This document shows, piece after piece, positions 52,556 through 61,435 of a stretch of DNA of 64,000 bases (the first letter of the stretch is position 1; the number at the start of each line of letters is the position of its first letter). The translations under genes and the position numbers were made by a program. Source of the stretch: Nakamurella lactea DSM 19367 (GTDB lineage: Bacteria > Actinomycetota > Actinomycetes > Mycobacteriales > Nakamurellaceae); assembly GCF_000426645.1 (NCBI RefSeq), contig NZ_AUFT01000001.1, positions 372,001-436,000 of the forward strand, in the 5' to 3' direction. Under the pieces are notes generated by a model. That model was not told where the DNA came from. It was given only the letters and a program-made list of their open reading frames with translations, and made no database searches.

Positions 52556-53491
52556 ATGAAGCGCCGGCACGACATCGACAGCGCAACCGCTCCCGCTGAC
52601 TCGTCCTCCGGCGACCCACTCGCGGCCAGGCCGGTCGGCGCGAGCGCTGCCTCCCCGCAGCCGCGGCTCACGGTGCTGAACGATGCGTTCGGCAAGGACC
52701 CGGCGATGACGAAGGACTGGGGCTATTGCGCGCTGGTCGAGGCAGCCGGCAGACGCATCCTGTTCGACACCGGCAACAGCGGCGAGGTGCTGGCGAGGAA
52801 CGCCCGGGCGAAGGGCATCGACCTGAGCCGGCTCGACTTCGCCGTCATGTCCCACCGTCACGGCGACCACATGGGCGGGCTGGCCCACCTGCTCAGCGTC
52901 AATCCGACGGTCACCGTCTATGCGCCGATCGAGGGCTTCGGCGTCTACGGCTCCACGATGCCCGCCAGTGTTCCCCGGATCGACAGCTCGCTACCCGCGC
53001 ACGAGCGCTACTTCGACGGAACACGTGAGGGTGCCTGGAGAATGGGTAGTGCGTGGCCGGACGCCCACTTCGAACTGGTGGCCACCACCACCCGGGTGGC
53101 GCCGGACGTCACCCTGATCGCACTGGTCTCCGAGAAGCCCGGCACGCTCGAGCTCCGCGAGCTCTCCATGGCCATCGACACCCCCGAGGGCATCGTGCTG
53201 GTGGTGGGCTGTGCGCATCCGGGCATCGGCGCCATCGTGCTGGAGGCCACCGCGGTCAACCCGAGGATCCATTGCATCGCCGGTGGCTTGCACCTGCTGG
53301 TGGCGACCGACGAAGAGATCGACGCCGTCGTCACCACCCTGCACGACACCTACCGGGTCGAATACCTCGCGCCGGGCCACTGCACCGGCGAGCCGACCCT
53401 GAGCGCGGTGAAGAAGGCGTTCGGCGACCACTACCTGTACGCCGGGGTCGGCAGCACGCTAGCGCTGGGCGCCACTCCCGGACCGCGATAA
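52556..53491 (+). CDS. MBL-fold hydrolase, dihydropterin phosphate synthase-like
   Basis: A 311-residue metallo-beta-lactamase-fold enzyme. Metal site HRHGDHMGG (about residue 100) plus later His in GCAHPG and GGLHL and PGHCTGE. The N-terminal LTVLNDAFG and late GVG-S-T-L-A resemble the 7,8-dihydropterin-6-yl-methyl-4-(beta-D-ribofuranosyl)aminobenzene phosphate synthase-like group. GGAGG precedes the ATG. It is 26 bp after the siderophore gene and 7 bp before the aldehyde dehydrogenase gene. The activity is not established. Confidence 0.85.
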   Translation: MKRRHDIDSATAPADSSSGDPLAARPVGASAASPQPRLTVLNDAFGKDPAMTKDWGYCALVEAAGRRILFDTGNSGEVLARNARAKGIDLSRLDFAVMSHRHGDHMGGLAHLLSVNPTVTVYAPIEGFGVYGSTMPASVPRIDSSLPAHERYFDGTREGAWRMGSAWPDAHFELVATTTRVAPDVTLIALVSEKPGTLELRELSMAIDTPEGIVLVVGCAHPGIGAIVLEATAVNPRIHCIAGGLHLLVATDEEIDAVVTTLHDTYRVEYLAPGHCTGEPTLSAVKKAFGDHYLYAGVGSTLALGATPGPR

Positions 53492-53498
53492 TGCACTG

Positions 53499-55202
53499 GT
53501 GACGACCTCGGTGCAGCAAGACTTGATCAACGCACTCGGCGAACTGGCCGAGGGCGAGCAACGCTGGGCGATGGCGGGGCTGCGAACACGGGCCCGGCTG
53601 CTCGGCGAGGTGCACGCCACGATGGCCGAGCAGAGCGACGCCTGGGTCGCGGCCGCGTGCCGGGCGAAGTGGCTGGACCCGACGTCACGGTTGGCCGGCG
53701 AGGAGTGGCTGAGCGGCCCATACGCGATCCTGACCGCGCTGGATCGGCTGCGCCGGAGCCTGTTGGACCTGTCGCAGGGCATCAGTCCGATCGCTGACCT
53801 CACGCTCGGCGTCGCCCCTGGTGGCCGGACCAGCATCCCGGTGATGCCGACGGCCAGGTTCGATCGTTTACTGCTGCACGGCTTTCGCGCCGACGTCTGG
53901 TCGCGCCCGGGCATCGGCGCTGATCGAATCCGAGCCGATGCCGGTCTGGCCGCGCGGGCACCGGGACGTACGGCGGGCATCGGTCTGGTGCTCGGCGCCG
54001 GCAATGTCAGCTGCATCGGTCCGTTGGACGCACTGTCCGAACTGATCGCCCACAACCGGGTGGCGCTGCTCAAGTTGAACCCGACCCTGGACGCGTTGCT
54101 GGAGCCGATGACCCTGGCCTTCGCGCCACTGATAGATCTGGGGGTGCTCCGCATCGTTACAGGTGGCGCCGAGGTCGGTGAGTTCCTGGTCGGCCACCCC
54201 GACGTCGCGCACGTGCACATCACCGGCAGCGTCGCCACCCACGACCGGATCGTCTGGGGAACCGGCGAGGACGCCATTGAGCGACGGCGGGCAGGGAAAC
54301 CGTTGCTGGACAAGCCGATCAGCAGCGAACTGGGTGGCGTGTCACCGATCATGGTGATTCCGGGTCGCTGGTCGGCGGCCGATCTGAAGTTCCAGGCCGA
54401 GCACATCGCCACCCAGCGGCTGAACAACGGCGGGTACAACTGCATCGCCGGCCAATTGGTGATGGTCAGCTCCGACTGGCCGCAACGGGCGGCGTTCCTG
54501 CAGGCGTTGCGCACTGCACTGGACCGGGCTCCCCGGCGGCCGGCCTGGTACCCGGGCAGCGACGACCGAATGGCCCAGGCGCGGGAGCGCTACCCCACTG
54601 CCGAAGCGCTCGGTGACGGCTCCCGGCTGCTGATCGACCTGACCGGGCGCGGCGATCGGGCTGCCGCCGAGACCACCGAGTACTTCGCCCCGGTGCTGGC
54701 GGTGATCGACCTGCCGGGCACGGGTCAGGCGTTCCTCGACCGCGCCGTGGAGACGGCCAACAACGATCTGGCCGGCACGCTCGGGGCCAATATCATCGCC
54801 TCGCCGAAGACGTTGGCCCAACTCGGTGACGGACTGCTCGACGCGGTTGCCCGGCTGCGCTACGGAACGATCGCTGTCAATGCCTGGACGGCGGTCGGCT
54901 TCCTCACTCCCGGCGCCGGCTGGGGAGCGTTCCCCGGCCACACCCTGTTCGACGTGCAGAGCGGGATCGGTGTGGTACACAACGGATTCCTGCTCGATCA
55001 TGTCGAACGAACGGTGGTTCGCGGGCCGTTCCGCCCGGCCCCGCGGTCGCTGCTGCACGGAGAGTTCGCATTGAGTCCGAAGCCGTTGTGGTTCGTCTCC
55101 GCCCGCACCGGGCGGCAAACCGCGACCCGGCTCACCCGATTCGCCGCGCGTCCGTCCTGGCGTGCGTTGCCCGGCCTCCTGGCTTCGGCGCTGCGCGGAT
55201 GA
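53499..55202 (+). CDS. Aldehyde dehydrogenase-family protein
   Basis: A 567-residue NAD(P)-dependent dehydrogenase. NAD contacts GLVLGAGNVSCIGP and HVHITGSVATHDRI, the general base region ELGGVSPI and the catalytic Cys in NNGGYNCIAGQLV are visible. It is longer than typical ALDHs at both ends and may act on lipid or aromatic aldehydes. GATAAT (53487-53492) ends 6 nt before the GTG, so it can be expressed from its own leaderless promoter despite the preceding gene. Confidence 0.87.
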   Translation: MTTSVQQDLINALGELAEGEQRWAMAGLRTRARLLGEVHATMAEQSDAWVAAACRAKWLDPTSRLAGEEWLSGPYAILTALDRLRRSLLDLSQGISPIADLTLGVAPGGRTSIPVMPTARFDRLLLHGFRADVWSRPGIGADRIRADAGLAARAPGRTAGIGLVLGAGNVSCIGPLDALSELIAHNRVALLKLNPTLDALLEPMTLAFAPLIDLGVLRIVTGGAEVGEFLVGHPDVAHVHITGSVATHDRIVWGTGEDAIERRRAGKPLLDKPISSELGGVSPIMVIPGRWSAADLKFQAEHIATQRLNNGGYNCIAGQLVMVSSDWPQRAAFLQALRTALDRAPRRPAWYPGSDDRMAQARERYPTAEALGDGSRLLIDLTGRGDRAAAETTEYFAPVLAVIDLPGTGQAFLDRAVETANNDLAGTLGANIIASPKTLAQLGDGLLDAVARLRYGTIAVNAWTAVGFLTPGAGWGAFPGHTLFDVQSGIGVVHNGFLLDHVERTVVRGPFRPAPRSLLHGEFALSPKPLWFVSARTGRQTATRLTRFAARPSWRALPGLLASALRG

Positions 55203-55218
55203 TGCCCGGCCGCCAGCT

Positions 55219-56496
55219 TCAGCGGTCCACACCGCCCATCACCGGATCGATCGACGCGATCGAGGCGACCACGTCCGGCAACGTTGCGCCCTCGACCATC
55301 GCCGGCACCGCCTGCAGGTTCACGAACCCGGGATCGCGCAGATGCACCCGCCACGGCCGGGTGCCGCCGTCGGACACCACGTGGCAGCCCAGCTCACCGC
55401 GCGGATTCTCGATCGCCACGAAGGCCTGCCCGGCCGGCACCCGGAAACCCTCGGTCACCAGCTTGAAGTGATGGATCAGCGACTCCATCGACTGACCCAT
55501 GATCCTCCTGACGTACTCCAACGAGTTGCCCTGACCGTCCGACCCGAGGCCGAGCTGGGCGGGCCAGCCGATCTTCGGATCGCCGACCATCACCGCTCCG
55601 GGTTGACGCAACCGCTCCACGCATTGGCGCATGATCCCGAGCGATTCGTGCATCTCGGCGATTCGTAGCCGGAACCGCGCGAAACAGTCGGCCTCGGTGG
55701 CGGTCGGCGCCTCGAAGTCGTAGGTCTCGTAGCCGCTGTAGGGCATGGTCTTTCGCAGATCCCACGGGTAACCCGTCGATCGCAGCACCGGACCGGTGAC
55801 ACCGAGCTGGAGACATCCCTCCAGCGGTAGAACGCCGATCCCGACCATCCGACGGTGCCAGATCGGTTGGCCGGTCAGCAGTTTGTCGTACTCCGGGAGT
55901 CGCTTGTCCATCACGTCGATGAACTCGCCGACGCGCTCGACCGAGCCGATCGGGATGTCCTGGGCCACCCCACCGGGCCGGATGAACGCCATGTTCATCC
56001 GCAGTCCGGTGAGGAACTCCAGCAGATGCAGGGCTTCCTCGCGTTCCCGCCCGGCCATGGTCATTGCGGTGATCGCGCCCAGCTCCATACCGTTGGCGCC
56101 GAGCGTCACCAGGTGCGAGGAGATCCGGGTGAGCTCCATCAGCAGCACCCTGATCACCTCGGCCCGCGGCGGCACCTCGATCCCGAGCAACTTCTCCACC
56201 GCCAGGCAGTAGGCGGCCTCGTTGAACGCCGGCGACAGATAATCGGCCCGGGTGACGAAGGTGACGCCCTGGGTCCAGGTCCGGTACTCGCAGTTCTTCT
56301 CGATACCCGTGTGCAGGTACCCGATCACCGACCGGGCCTGCGTCACCGTCTCGCCCTCGAGCTCGAGGATCAACCGGAGCACCCCGTGGCTGGACGGGTG
56401 CTGCGGACCCAGGTTGATGATGACCCGTTCGCCGATCGGTTCGGGGTCACCCGATTCCACTTCGAACGGCGCTGTCCGGAGGTCGATGCCTGCCAT
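55219..56496 (-). CDS. nuoD: NADH-quinone oxidoreductase subunit D paralogue (orphan)
   Basis: A 425-residue 49-kDa-type subunit of complex I, complete from [16 protein letters not shown] to the C-terminal [33 protein letters not shown]. The quinone-site His and Tyr-bearing segments are present. No other nuo genes are nearby, so it is orphaned or a second copy. Its -10 TACCAT ends 7 nt before the ATG and both lie within a TetR-type palindrome, indicating control by the neighbouring regulator. Confidence 0.92.
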   Translation of the reverse strand: MAGIDLRTAPFEVESGDPEPIGERVIINLGPQHPSSHGVLRLILELEGETVTQARSVIGYLHTGIEKNCEYRTWTQGVTFVTRADYLSPAFNEAAYCLAVEKLLGIEVPPRAEVIRVLLMELTRISSHLVTLGANGMELGAITAMTMAGREREEALHLLEFLTGLRMNMAFIRPGGVAQDIPIGSVERVGEFIDVMDKRLPEYDKLLTGQPIWHRRMVGIGVLPLEGCLQLGVTGPVLRSTGYPWDLRKTMPYSGYETYDFEAPTATEADCFARFRLRIAEMHESLGIMRQCVERLRQPGAVMVGDPKIGWPAQLGLGSDGQGNSLEYVRRIMGQSMESLIHHFKLVTEGFRVPAGQAFVAIENPRGELGCHVVSDGGTRPWRVHLRDPGFVNLQAVPAMVEGATLPDVVASIASIDPVMGGVDR

Positions 56497-56511
56497 GTAC
56501 CAAATGGTACA
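56496..56511. promoter_or_regulatory. TetR-type operator over the nuoD start
   Basis: The 16-bp perfect palindrome TGTACCAAATGGTACA spans from the nuoD -10 box (TACCAT on the minus strand) to the A of its start codon. It lies in the 22-bp gap between the TetR gene end and nuoD. Binding would block transcription completely. Confidence 0.85.
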
Positions 56512-56518
56512 GAGGCGG

Positions 56519-57148
56519 TCAAGGGCGGTGCGGCGGGTTCACCGGCCCGGCCAGCGCCCGCACCCGGCCCAGCGGGTGCGGCGTGCCGAACGAGATCAGG
56601 TCGAAACGCGCCATGGCCCGATCTACCGCCGGGCGGTCGCCGGTCAGCAGCAGGTCCTGAAGCAACCCACGGGCAACCGCAAGGTTGAGTCGCGCCTGCC
56701 GGCGGGCGACCGCCGGCGTCAGCGTCCGGTCGCGAGACCACATGCGGGTCAGCGCATCCACCCACATGGCGTGATTGCCGGTACGCAGTGGTGCATCGAC
56801 CTCGTCGGCCCGCATGGCGTGGCTGGCCAACTCGAAGAACAACGGGCCGTACACCGCGGCGACGTCGGCGACGTGGGTCCAATAGCGCCAGGCCAGAATT
56901 CGGCCATCCGTTTCGGCGTCTGCCATCAGGGTCTCCAGCAGGTCCCGCTCGTTCTGCTCGAGCACCTCCACCACTGCGACGAGCAGGCCCTCACGGGACC
57001 CGAAGTGATACGTCAGCATCCGGTGGCTGGTGCCCAGGGCCGCCGCCATCTGCCGAAAGCTGGTGTGGCCCACCCCGTGGGCGGCCAGGAAATCCACAGC
57101 AGCGCCCAGCAATCGATCGCGAGGTGTCGAGGGCGCAGGATCGTCCAT
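56519..57148 (-). CDS. TetR-family regulator
   Basis: A 209-residue repressor. The HTH is at residues about 10-55 ([44 protein letters not shown]); the ligand domain is helical. TACCCT ends 6 nt before its ATG (leaderless). The neighbouring 16-bp palindrome in front of nuoD is its likely target; its own promoter lacks that site. The DHA2 transporter gene lies 48 bp upstream. Confidence 0.93.
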   Translation of the reverse strand: MDDPAPSTPRDRLLGAAVDFLAAHGVGHTSFRQMAAALGTSHRMLTYHFGSREGLLVAVVEVLEQNERDLLETLMADAETDGRILAWRYWTHVADVAAVYGPLFFELASHAMRADEVDAPLRTGNHAMWVDALTRMWSRDRTLTPAVARRQARLNLAVARGLLQDLLLTGDRPAVDRAMARFDLISFGTPHPLGRVRALAGPVNPPHRP

Positions 57149-57196
57149 GGCTGCAGGGTAATCGCCTGCCGACCGGTCGCCCTCGACCGCCGGCCG

Positions 57197-58726
57197 CTAG
57201 GCCCGGGACAGCTCAGGGCCGCTCTGCGGCTGCCGCTCCGATGCGTTCGTGGCGACCGGGTTTTGCAACGGGCCGCTGCGCAGCAGGCCGAAACAGACGA
57301 CCGCGCCGACGGCGAAGATGCCTGCCGTCCACCAGAACCCGACCGTGTATCCGCGCACCAGCGACTCCTGTACCAGCCCGGTGTCCGGGCGACCGCCGGG
57401 CGCGGCGCCGCCGTTCAGGTGGGCGGTCAGATAACCGGTGGTGGCAGCGGCCGCTACGGTGTTGAGCAGCGCGGTGCCGATCGAACCTCCCAACTGCTGG
57501 GCGACGTTGATGGTGGCCGACGCCACCCCGGTGTCGGACGCCGCTGTCCCGAAGGTGCCGGTGTTCAGCGCCGGGGAGAACACCAGACCGAAGCCGATCG
57601 CAATCAGGATCATCGGAGGGAGAATCATTGAGGCATAGCCGGAATGCACGCTGATCTGGGTCATCCACACCATGCCCGCCGCCACCAGCAGCATTCCGCC
57701 GCCGATCAGCGGCCGCGGACCGGAGCGTGGCATCAGCACGACCTGGCTGACGGCCGCAGCCAGCATCAGCACGACGACCATCGGCAGGAAGGCGAGGCCG
57801 GCGGCAACCGGCGAGAATCCGAGGGTGTTCTGCAGGTAATAGGTGACGAACAGGAACGTGCCGAACATGCCGGCGCCGGCGATGAACATCGCCAGATAGG
57901 CACCGCCGCGGTTACGATCCAGCACCACCCGCGGCGGCAACAACGGTGCGGCCGCGCGCAACTGCCGCAGCACGAACACGGCCAACAGCACGACGCCGGC
58001 CACCAGGAAGCCGTAGGTCGAAGGTGAGTGCCAACTGTGCAGCGCGGCATTCGAGAAGCCGTACACCAGGCAGAACATCGCGCCGGAGACGGCCAGCGCG
58101 CCGGGCAGATCCAGCCGCCTGCGCCCGACCACCGGCTGCCTACGCAGCAGCGCCGTCGCCCCGACCAGCGCCAGTCCAGCGAAGACCAGATTCACGTACA
58201 GGGTCCACCGCCACGACAGGTATTCGGTCATCACGCCGCCGAGCAGCATGCCGATCGCCCCACCGGAGCCGGCGATGGCGCCGAAGACGCCAAAGGCCTT
58301 TCCGCGCTCGCGGGGGTCGGAGAAGGTGGTCGTCAGGATGGACAGCGCCGACGGTGCCATCACCGCGGCGAATGCACCCTGGCAGGCCCTGGCAGCGACG
58401 AGCATGCCGAACCCGTTGGCCGCCCCGCCGACCGCGGAGGCCGCGGCGAAACCGGCCAGGCCGACGATGAAGGTGATCCTGCTGCCGACCAGATCGGCGA
58501 GTCTGCCGCCGAGCAGCAACAGGCTGCCGAACGCCAGCGCGTAGGCGGTGATCACCCACTGCCGGTCGGCGGACGTGAAGCCCAGTGCCCGCTGCGCCGA
58601 TGGCAACGCGATGTTCACCACCGTGACGTCGAGGACGACCATCAACTGAGCGAGTCCGACCACTGCCAACAGCAGCCACCGCGTGCGGCTGCCCGGGGCG
58701 GGCGAGATGGGCGCGGTCATGGTCAT
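57197..58726 (-). CDS. DHA2-family (EmrB/QacA-like) MFS drug exporter
   Basis: A 509-residue transporter with 14 predicted helices. Motif D1 MVVLDVTVVNIALP, motif A GGRLADLVGSRITF and motif C-like FGAIAGSGGAIGMLLGGV identify a proton-drug antiporter. The ATG has GGAAGG upstream and overlaps the stop of the sigma gene (ATGA), so it is an output of the sigma-controlled operon or coexpressed with it. Confidence 0.93.
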   Translation of the reverse strand: MTMTAPISPAPGSRTRWLLLAVVGLAQLMVVLDVTVVNIALPSAQRALGFTSADRQWVITAYALAFGSLLLLGGRLADLVGSRITFIVGLAGFAAASAVGGAANGFGMLVAARACQGAFAAVMAPSALSILTTTFSDPRERGKAFGVFGAIAGSGGAIGMLLGGVMTEYLSWRWTLYVNLVFAGLALVGATALLRRQPVVGRRRLDLPGALAVSGAMFCLVYGFSNAALHSWHSPSTYGFLVAGVVLLAVFVLRQLRAAAPLLPPRVVLDRNRGGAYLAMFIAGAGMFGTFLFVTYYLQNTLGFSPVAAGLAFLPMVVVLMLAAAVSQVVLMPRSGPRPLIGGGMLLVAAGMVWMTQISVHSGYASMILPPMILIAIGFGLVFSPALNTGTFGTAASDTGVASATINVAQQLGGSIGTALLNTVAAAATTGYLTAHLNGGAAPGGRPDTGLVQESLVRGYTVGFWWTAGIFAVGAVVCFGLLRSGPLQNPVATNASERQPQSGPELSRA

Positions 58727-59748
58727 CGTCCTTCCGGTGCGGTGTCCGGGCGGGTCTGCCGAAACCTTCGGGCGGCTAGTGCCTGCGGTGATCCCGAACG
58801 ATCCAGGACCGGCCCGAGGTGACGGAGCTTGTCGGGGTTGACCACCGAACGGATCGTTTGGATCGCACCGTCGGCCACCTCGAGCTCCACCACGCCGAGC
58901 GGCCGCCCGTCCCGGCCGTAGAAAACTGCGCCGGGCCGTGAGTTCACCCAGGCAGGTCGAAGGTGCAGGCCGTTGGTTCGCGGCGAACGGCGCAGCCCCA
59001 GCAGGAATCGCAGGACGCGGACCCGTCCGGCCACCGGTACCGCGATCGCCGGCACTTTGCCCCCGCCGTCGCCGTGGAACACCACGTCCGGCGCCAGCGT
59101 CGCGATCAGCGCATCCAGATCGCCCCCGGCGGCCGCCTCGAAGAACTGGCGGGCGAGCTCGGCGCCCGCCGCCTGTCGCTCCGGACTCTCCTGGTGGTGG
59201 CCGCCTGACCGCCGGCCGGACTCGACGTGCTGGCGGGCGCGGACGAAGATCTGCCGGCAGTTGACCTCGGACTTGCCTACGGTCCTGGCGATCTCCGGGT
59301 AGCCGTACCCGAAAACCTCACGCAGCATGAACACCGCGCGCTCGACCGGCGACAGTGCCTCCAGCAGCACGAGGAATGCCATCGTCAGGGAATCGGCCAG
59401 CTCGACCCGTTCGGCCGGCCCATCGACCGGAACCACCACCGGCTCCGGCAGCCAGTCCCCCACGTACGTCTCCCGTCGCACCCGCGCGGACTTCAGGTAG
59501 TTGATCCCGAGTCGCGTCACCGCGGTGGTCAGGTACGCCTTCGGGTCATCGATCACCGTCCCGGCGTTGCGGGCGCGGGCCAGGCCGAGAAAGGCGTCCT
59601 GCACAATGTCTTCGGCGTCGCCGACGGAACCCGTCATTCCGTAGGTGATGGAGAACAGCAGTGGCCGGTATCCGGCCGCGCCCGATGCCTCCGCTTCTCC
59701 GGTGGTATCTGCCGACCCGGCAGCGGGTCTGGTCAGGCGAACGTCCAC
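58723..59748 (-). CDS. ECF41-type RNA polymerase sigma factor (SigJ-like)
   Basis: A 341-residue sigma factor with a fused C-terminal SnoaL-like domain. Sigma-2 contains YGMTGSVGDAEDIVQDAFLG, sigma-4 contains VFMLREVFGYGYPEIARTVGKSEVNCRQI. The ECF41 signatures are seen: WLPEPV in the linker, DGGGK and NPDKL in the C-terminal domain, which controls sigma activity in cis. The GTG at 59748 has AAGGAG upstream. Co-transcribed with the DHA2 exporter. Confidence 0.93.
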   Translation of the reverse strand: MDVRLTRPAAGSADTTGEAEASGAAGYRPLLFSITYGMTGSVGDAEDIVQDAFLGLARARNAGTVIDDPKAYLTTAVTRLGINYLKSARVRRETYVGDWLPEPVVVPVDGPAERVELADSLTMAFLVLLEALSPVERAVFMLREVFGYGYPEIARTVGKSEVNCRQIFVRARQHVESGRRSGGHHQESPERQAAGAELARQFFEAAAGGDLDALIATLAPDVVFHGDGGGKVPAIAVPVAGRVRVLRFLLGLRRSPRTNGLHLRPAWVNSRPGAVFYGRDGRPLGVVELEVADGAIQTIRSVVNPDKLRHLGPVLDRSGSPQALAARRFRQTRPDTAPEGR

Positions 59749-59821
59749 GGTCTCGCTCCTTACATTTTCGTTGGCCTGCTTAAAGACAAGACAGACCTCC
59801 GGCTTGTGACATGGCGAGCAC

Positions 59822-60140
59822 ATGACGGCACCCACTGGACCGAAAGGACCGCAGGCACAGTGCGGCCCTCCCGGGTCGATCAGTTCCTGGTCGACGGTCG
59901 GCGAGGCCGATGTGCAGCGGTGGGTGCGCGGGCGGGCAGACGACCGGATCAATCACGGACGGCTGGGCCCGAAGGGTCTTGTCGGCTGGCAGGGCCAACG
60001 TCTTGCCGCGGCCGGTCTGCGTCGATCCGCTGATCATCCCGCACCGGTCACCGCGCCCCATGCCGTGCAGATCTTCCGTTACGCCGAGGAAGGCTCCATC
60101 GGCTTCCTGTGGATCTCCGGCACCAACCCGCTGCGCCGCG
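59822..60140 (+). pseudogene. Decayed molybdopterin oxidoreductase
   Basis: Remnant of an FdhF/NarB-like molybdopterin oxidoreductase. One frame holds DDRINHGRLGPKGLVGWQ (about 59941-59994), the start of the molybdopterin domain, and 30 codons later VQIFRYAEEGSIGFLWISGTNP, a block found some 300 residues further on in intact enzymes. A CSGGCAG motif that could be the [4Fe-4S] cysteine region is in another frame at about 59913. So at least one frameshift and a large internal deletion occurred. The rest of the ~430-bp gap up to 60181 holds no gene. Confidence 0.8.
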
Positions 60141-60180
60141 CCCTGCTCGCTTCAGCGGTGGATCGCCGATCCACTCGCGG

Positions 60181-61002
60181 CTATGGCAGCGCCGCCCCGG
60201 GAAACCCGCGGACCGGGTGCAGCTGGTAGCTGAAGATCCCCGCGCGGACGCCCGGGTCGTCCCGCAACATCTCTTCGGTGTCGGCCGGGGTGGCGGCGAA
60301 AATGCCGACACCGGCCAGGTCCGTGTCGTCACCGACCCGCAGCACTATCGGCAGCAGGCCGGCCTCGGACAGCGCCATGTTGCGGCGACCGTGCTCCCAG
60401 ATGATCGGGTCGACGGTCGGGCGGACGAAGGTATCGGTGGCGCGCAACAGCACTGCCGTGTAGGTCGCTCCGGCAGCCAGACGGGCATGCATGGTCTCGT
60501 CGCTGACGACCGGCAGCCGGCGCCCGGCCACGGTGTCGGAGCGCTCGATCCAGGCCGCCAGCGGCGCCAGACTCCAACCGCCGGACACCGCGTCGCGCAT
60601 GCCTTCCCATCCTTCGCCGTGGCGGTGCAGGTTCTGATGGGTGAGGACCACCCGGGTGCGCTCGGTGGTGATGGCGGTGAAGGTGATCTCGATGTCGCTG
60701 GTCCGCTCGGGGTCGGTCTCGATCTCCCAGCGGGTGTTGATGTCCCAGCTGAACCTGACCCGATCGGGCGGCTCGTAGGCCAGCACTCTGGCCCACCGGC
60801 ACTCGGCGCCGTGGACCCCGCGGTCGATGATGTGCCCGCCGACGAACGGCTCGAAGACCATCTCGGCCAACGGTTCCCGCAGGATGTGCTTGTCCTCGTC
60901 CCACCAGGAGCCGATCTCGGCCGTGAAGACCTGGAATGCGCGCGTGATCGGGGCGTCGACCTCGATCGACACGCTGACCGATGTGGAGTCAATGGCGGTC
61001 AT
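60181..61002 (-). CDS. AHSA1/SRPBCC and YciI-like fusion protein
   Basis: A 273-residue two-domain protein. Residues about 8-155 are an AHSA1/SRPBCC domain (VSIEVDAPITRAFQVFT start, TVVLTHQNLHRHGEGWEGMR). Residues about 175-270 have the YciI/YCII fold pattern (DTFVRPTVDPIIWEHGRRNMALSEAG). It overlaps the ArsR gene by 4 bp. Such AHSA1-ArsR pairs are common and often stress-responsive. Ligand unknown. Confidence 0.87.
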   Translation of the reverse strand: MTAIDSTSVSVSIEVDAPITRAFQVFTAEIGSWWDEDKHILREPLAEMVFEPFVGGHIIDRGVHGAECRWARVLAYEPPDRVRFSWDINTRWEIETDPERTSDIEITFTAITTERTRVVLTHQNLHRHGEGWEGMRDAVSGGWSLAPLAAWIERSDTVAGRRLPVVSDETMHARLAAGATYTAVLLRATDTFVRPTVDPIIWEHGRRNMALSEAGLLPIVLRVGDDTDLAGVGIFAATPADTEEMLRDDPGVRAGIFSYQLHPVRGFPGAALP

Positions 61003-61313
61003 GGTGTGCCTTTCGATTGCTCGGCCGCCTTCCGGAACGATTCGAGCGACCGCTGCCAGAAGGAGTCGAAGTAGGCCCGGATGATCGCCAGCGCATCCGG
61101 GTCGACATGGTAAATGCGTCGGGTTCCGTCGGCCCGGTCGTGGACCAGTCCAACGGACTTGAGCAGCTGCAGGTGCTGCGACACGGCCGACCGGCTGATC
61201 GGCAGCTCCCGCGCGATGTCGCTGACCGACGACGGTTCGGCGACCAGGCGCTCGACGATCGCCCGGCGGGTCGGTTCCGCCATGGCCTCAAGGAGCGACG
61301 ATGCGTTAGTCAT
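60999..61313 (-). CDS. ArsR-family winged-helix regulator
   Basis: A 104-residue repressor with the HTH RRAIVERLVAEPSSVSDIARELPISRSAVSQHLQLLKSVGLVHD. It lacks the usual CxC metal site, as in AHSA1-linked ArsR proteins. The start codon sits in a cluster of TGCGTTAG repeats that are probably its operator. Confidence 0.93.
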   Translation of the reverse strand: MTNASSLLEAMAEPTRRAIVERLVAEPSSVSDIARELPISRSAVSQHLQLLKSVGLVHDRADGTRRIYHVDPDALAIIRAYFDSFWQRSLESFRKAAEQSKGTP

Positions 61314-61340
61314 TGCTAACGCAAGCTACGACTAACGCAA
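61302..61340. promoter_or_regulatory. Candidate ArsR operator
   Basis: TGCGTTAG (61302-61309) and its complement CTAACGCA (61316-61323) form an inverted repeat that contains the arsR start codon (61311-61313). A third copy CTAACGCA lies at 61332-61339. The spacing of the last two, 16 bp, fits binding of two dimers or a promoter overlap. Confidence 0.75.
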
Positions 61341-61435
61341 CGGCGTGTCAACCCCGGCGACCGCCGACGATCAAGTCTTGCTGTGATACCTCGAAACACG
61401 TAGCGTCTGATGCATTCGCTGGGTTGGAGCAGAGC

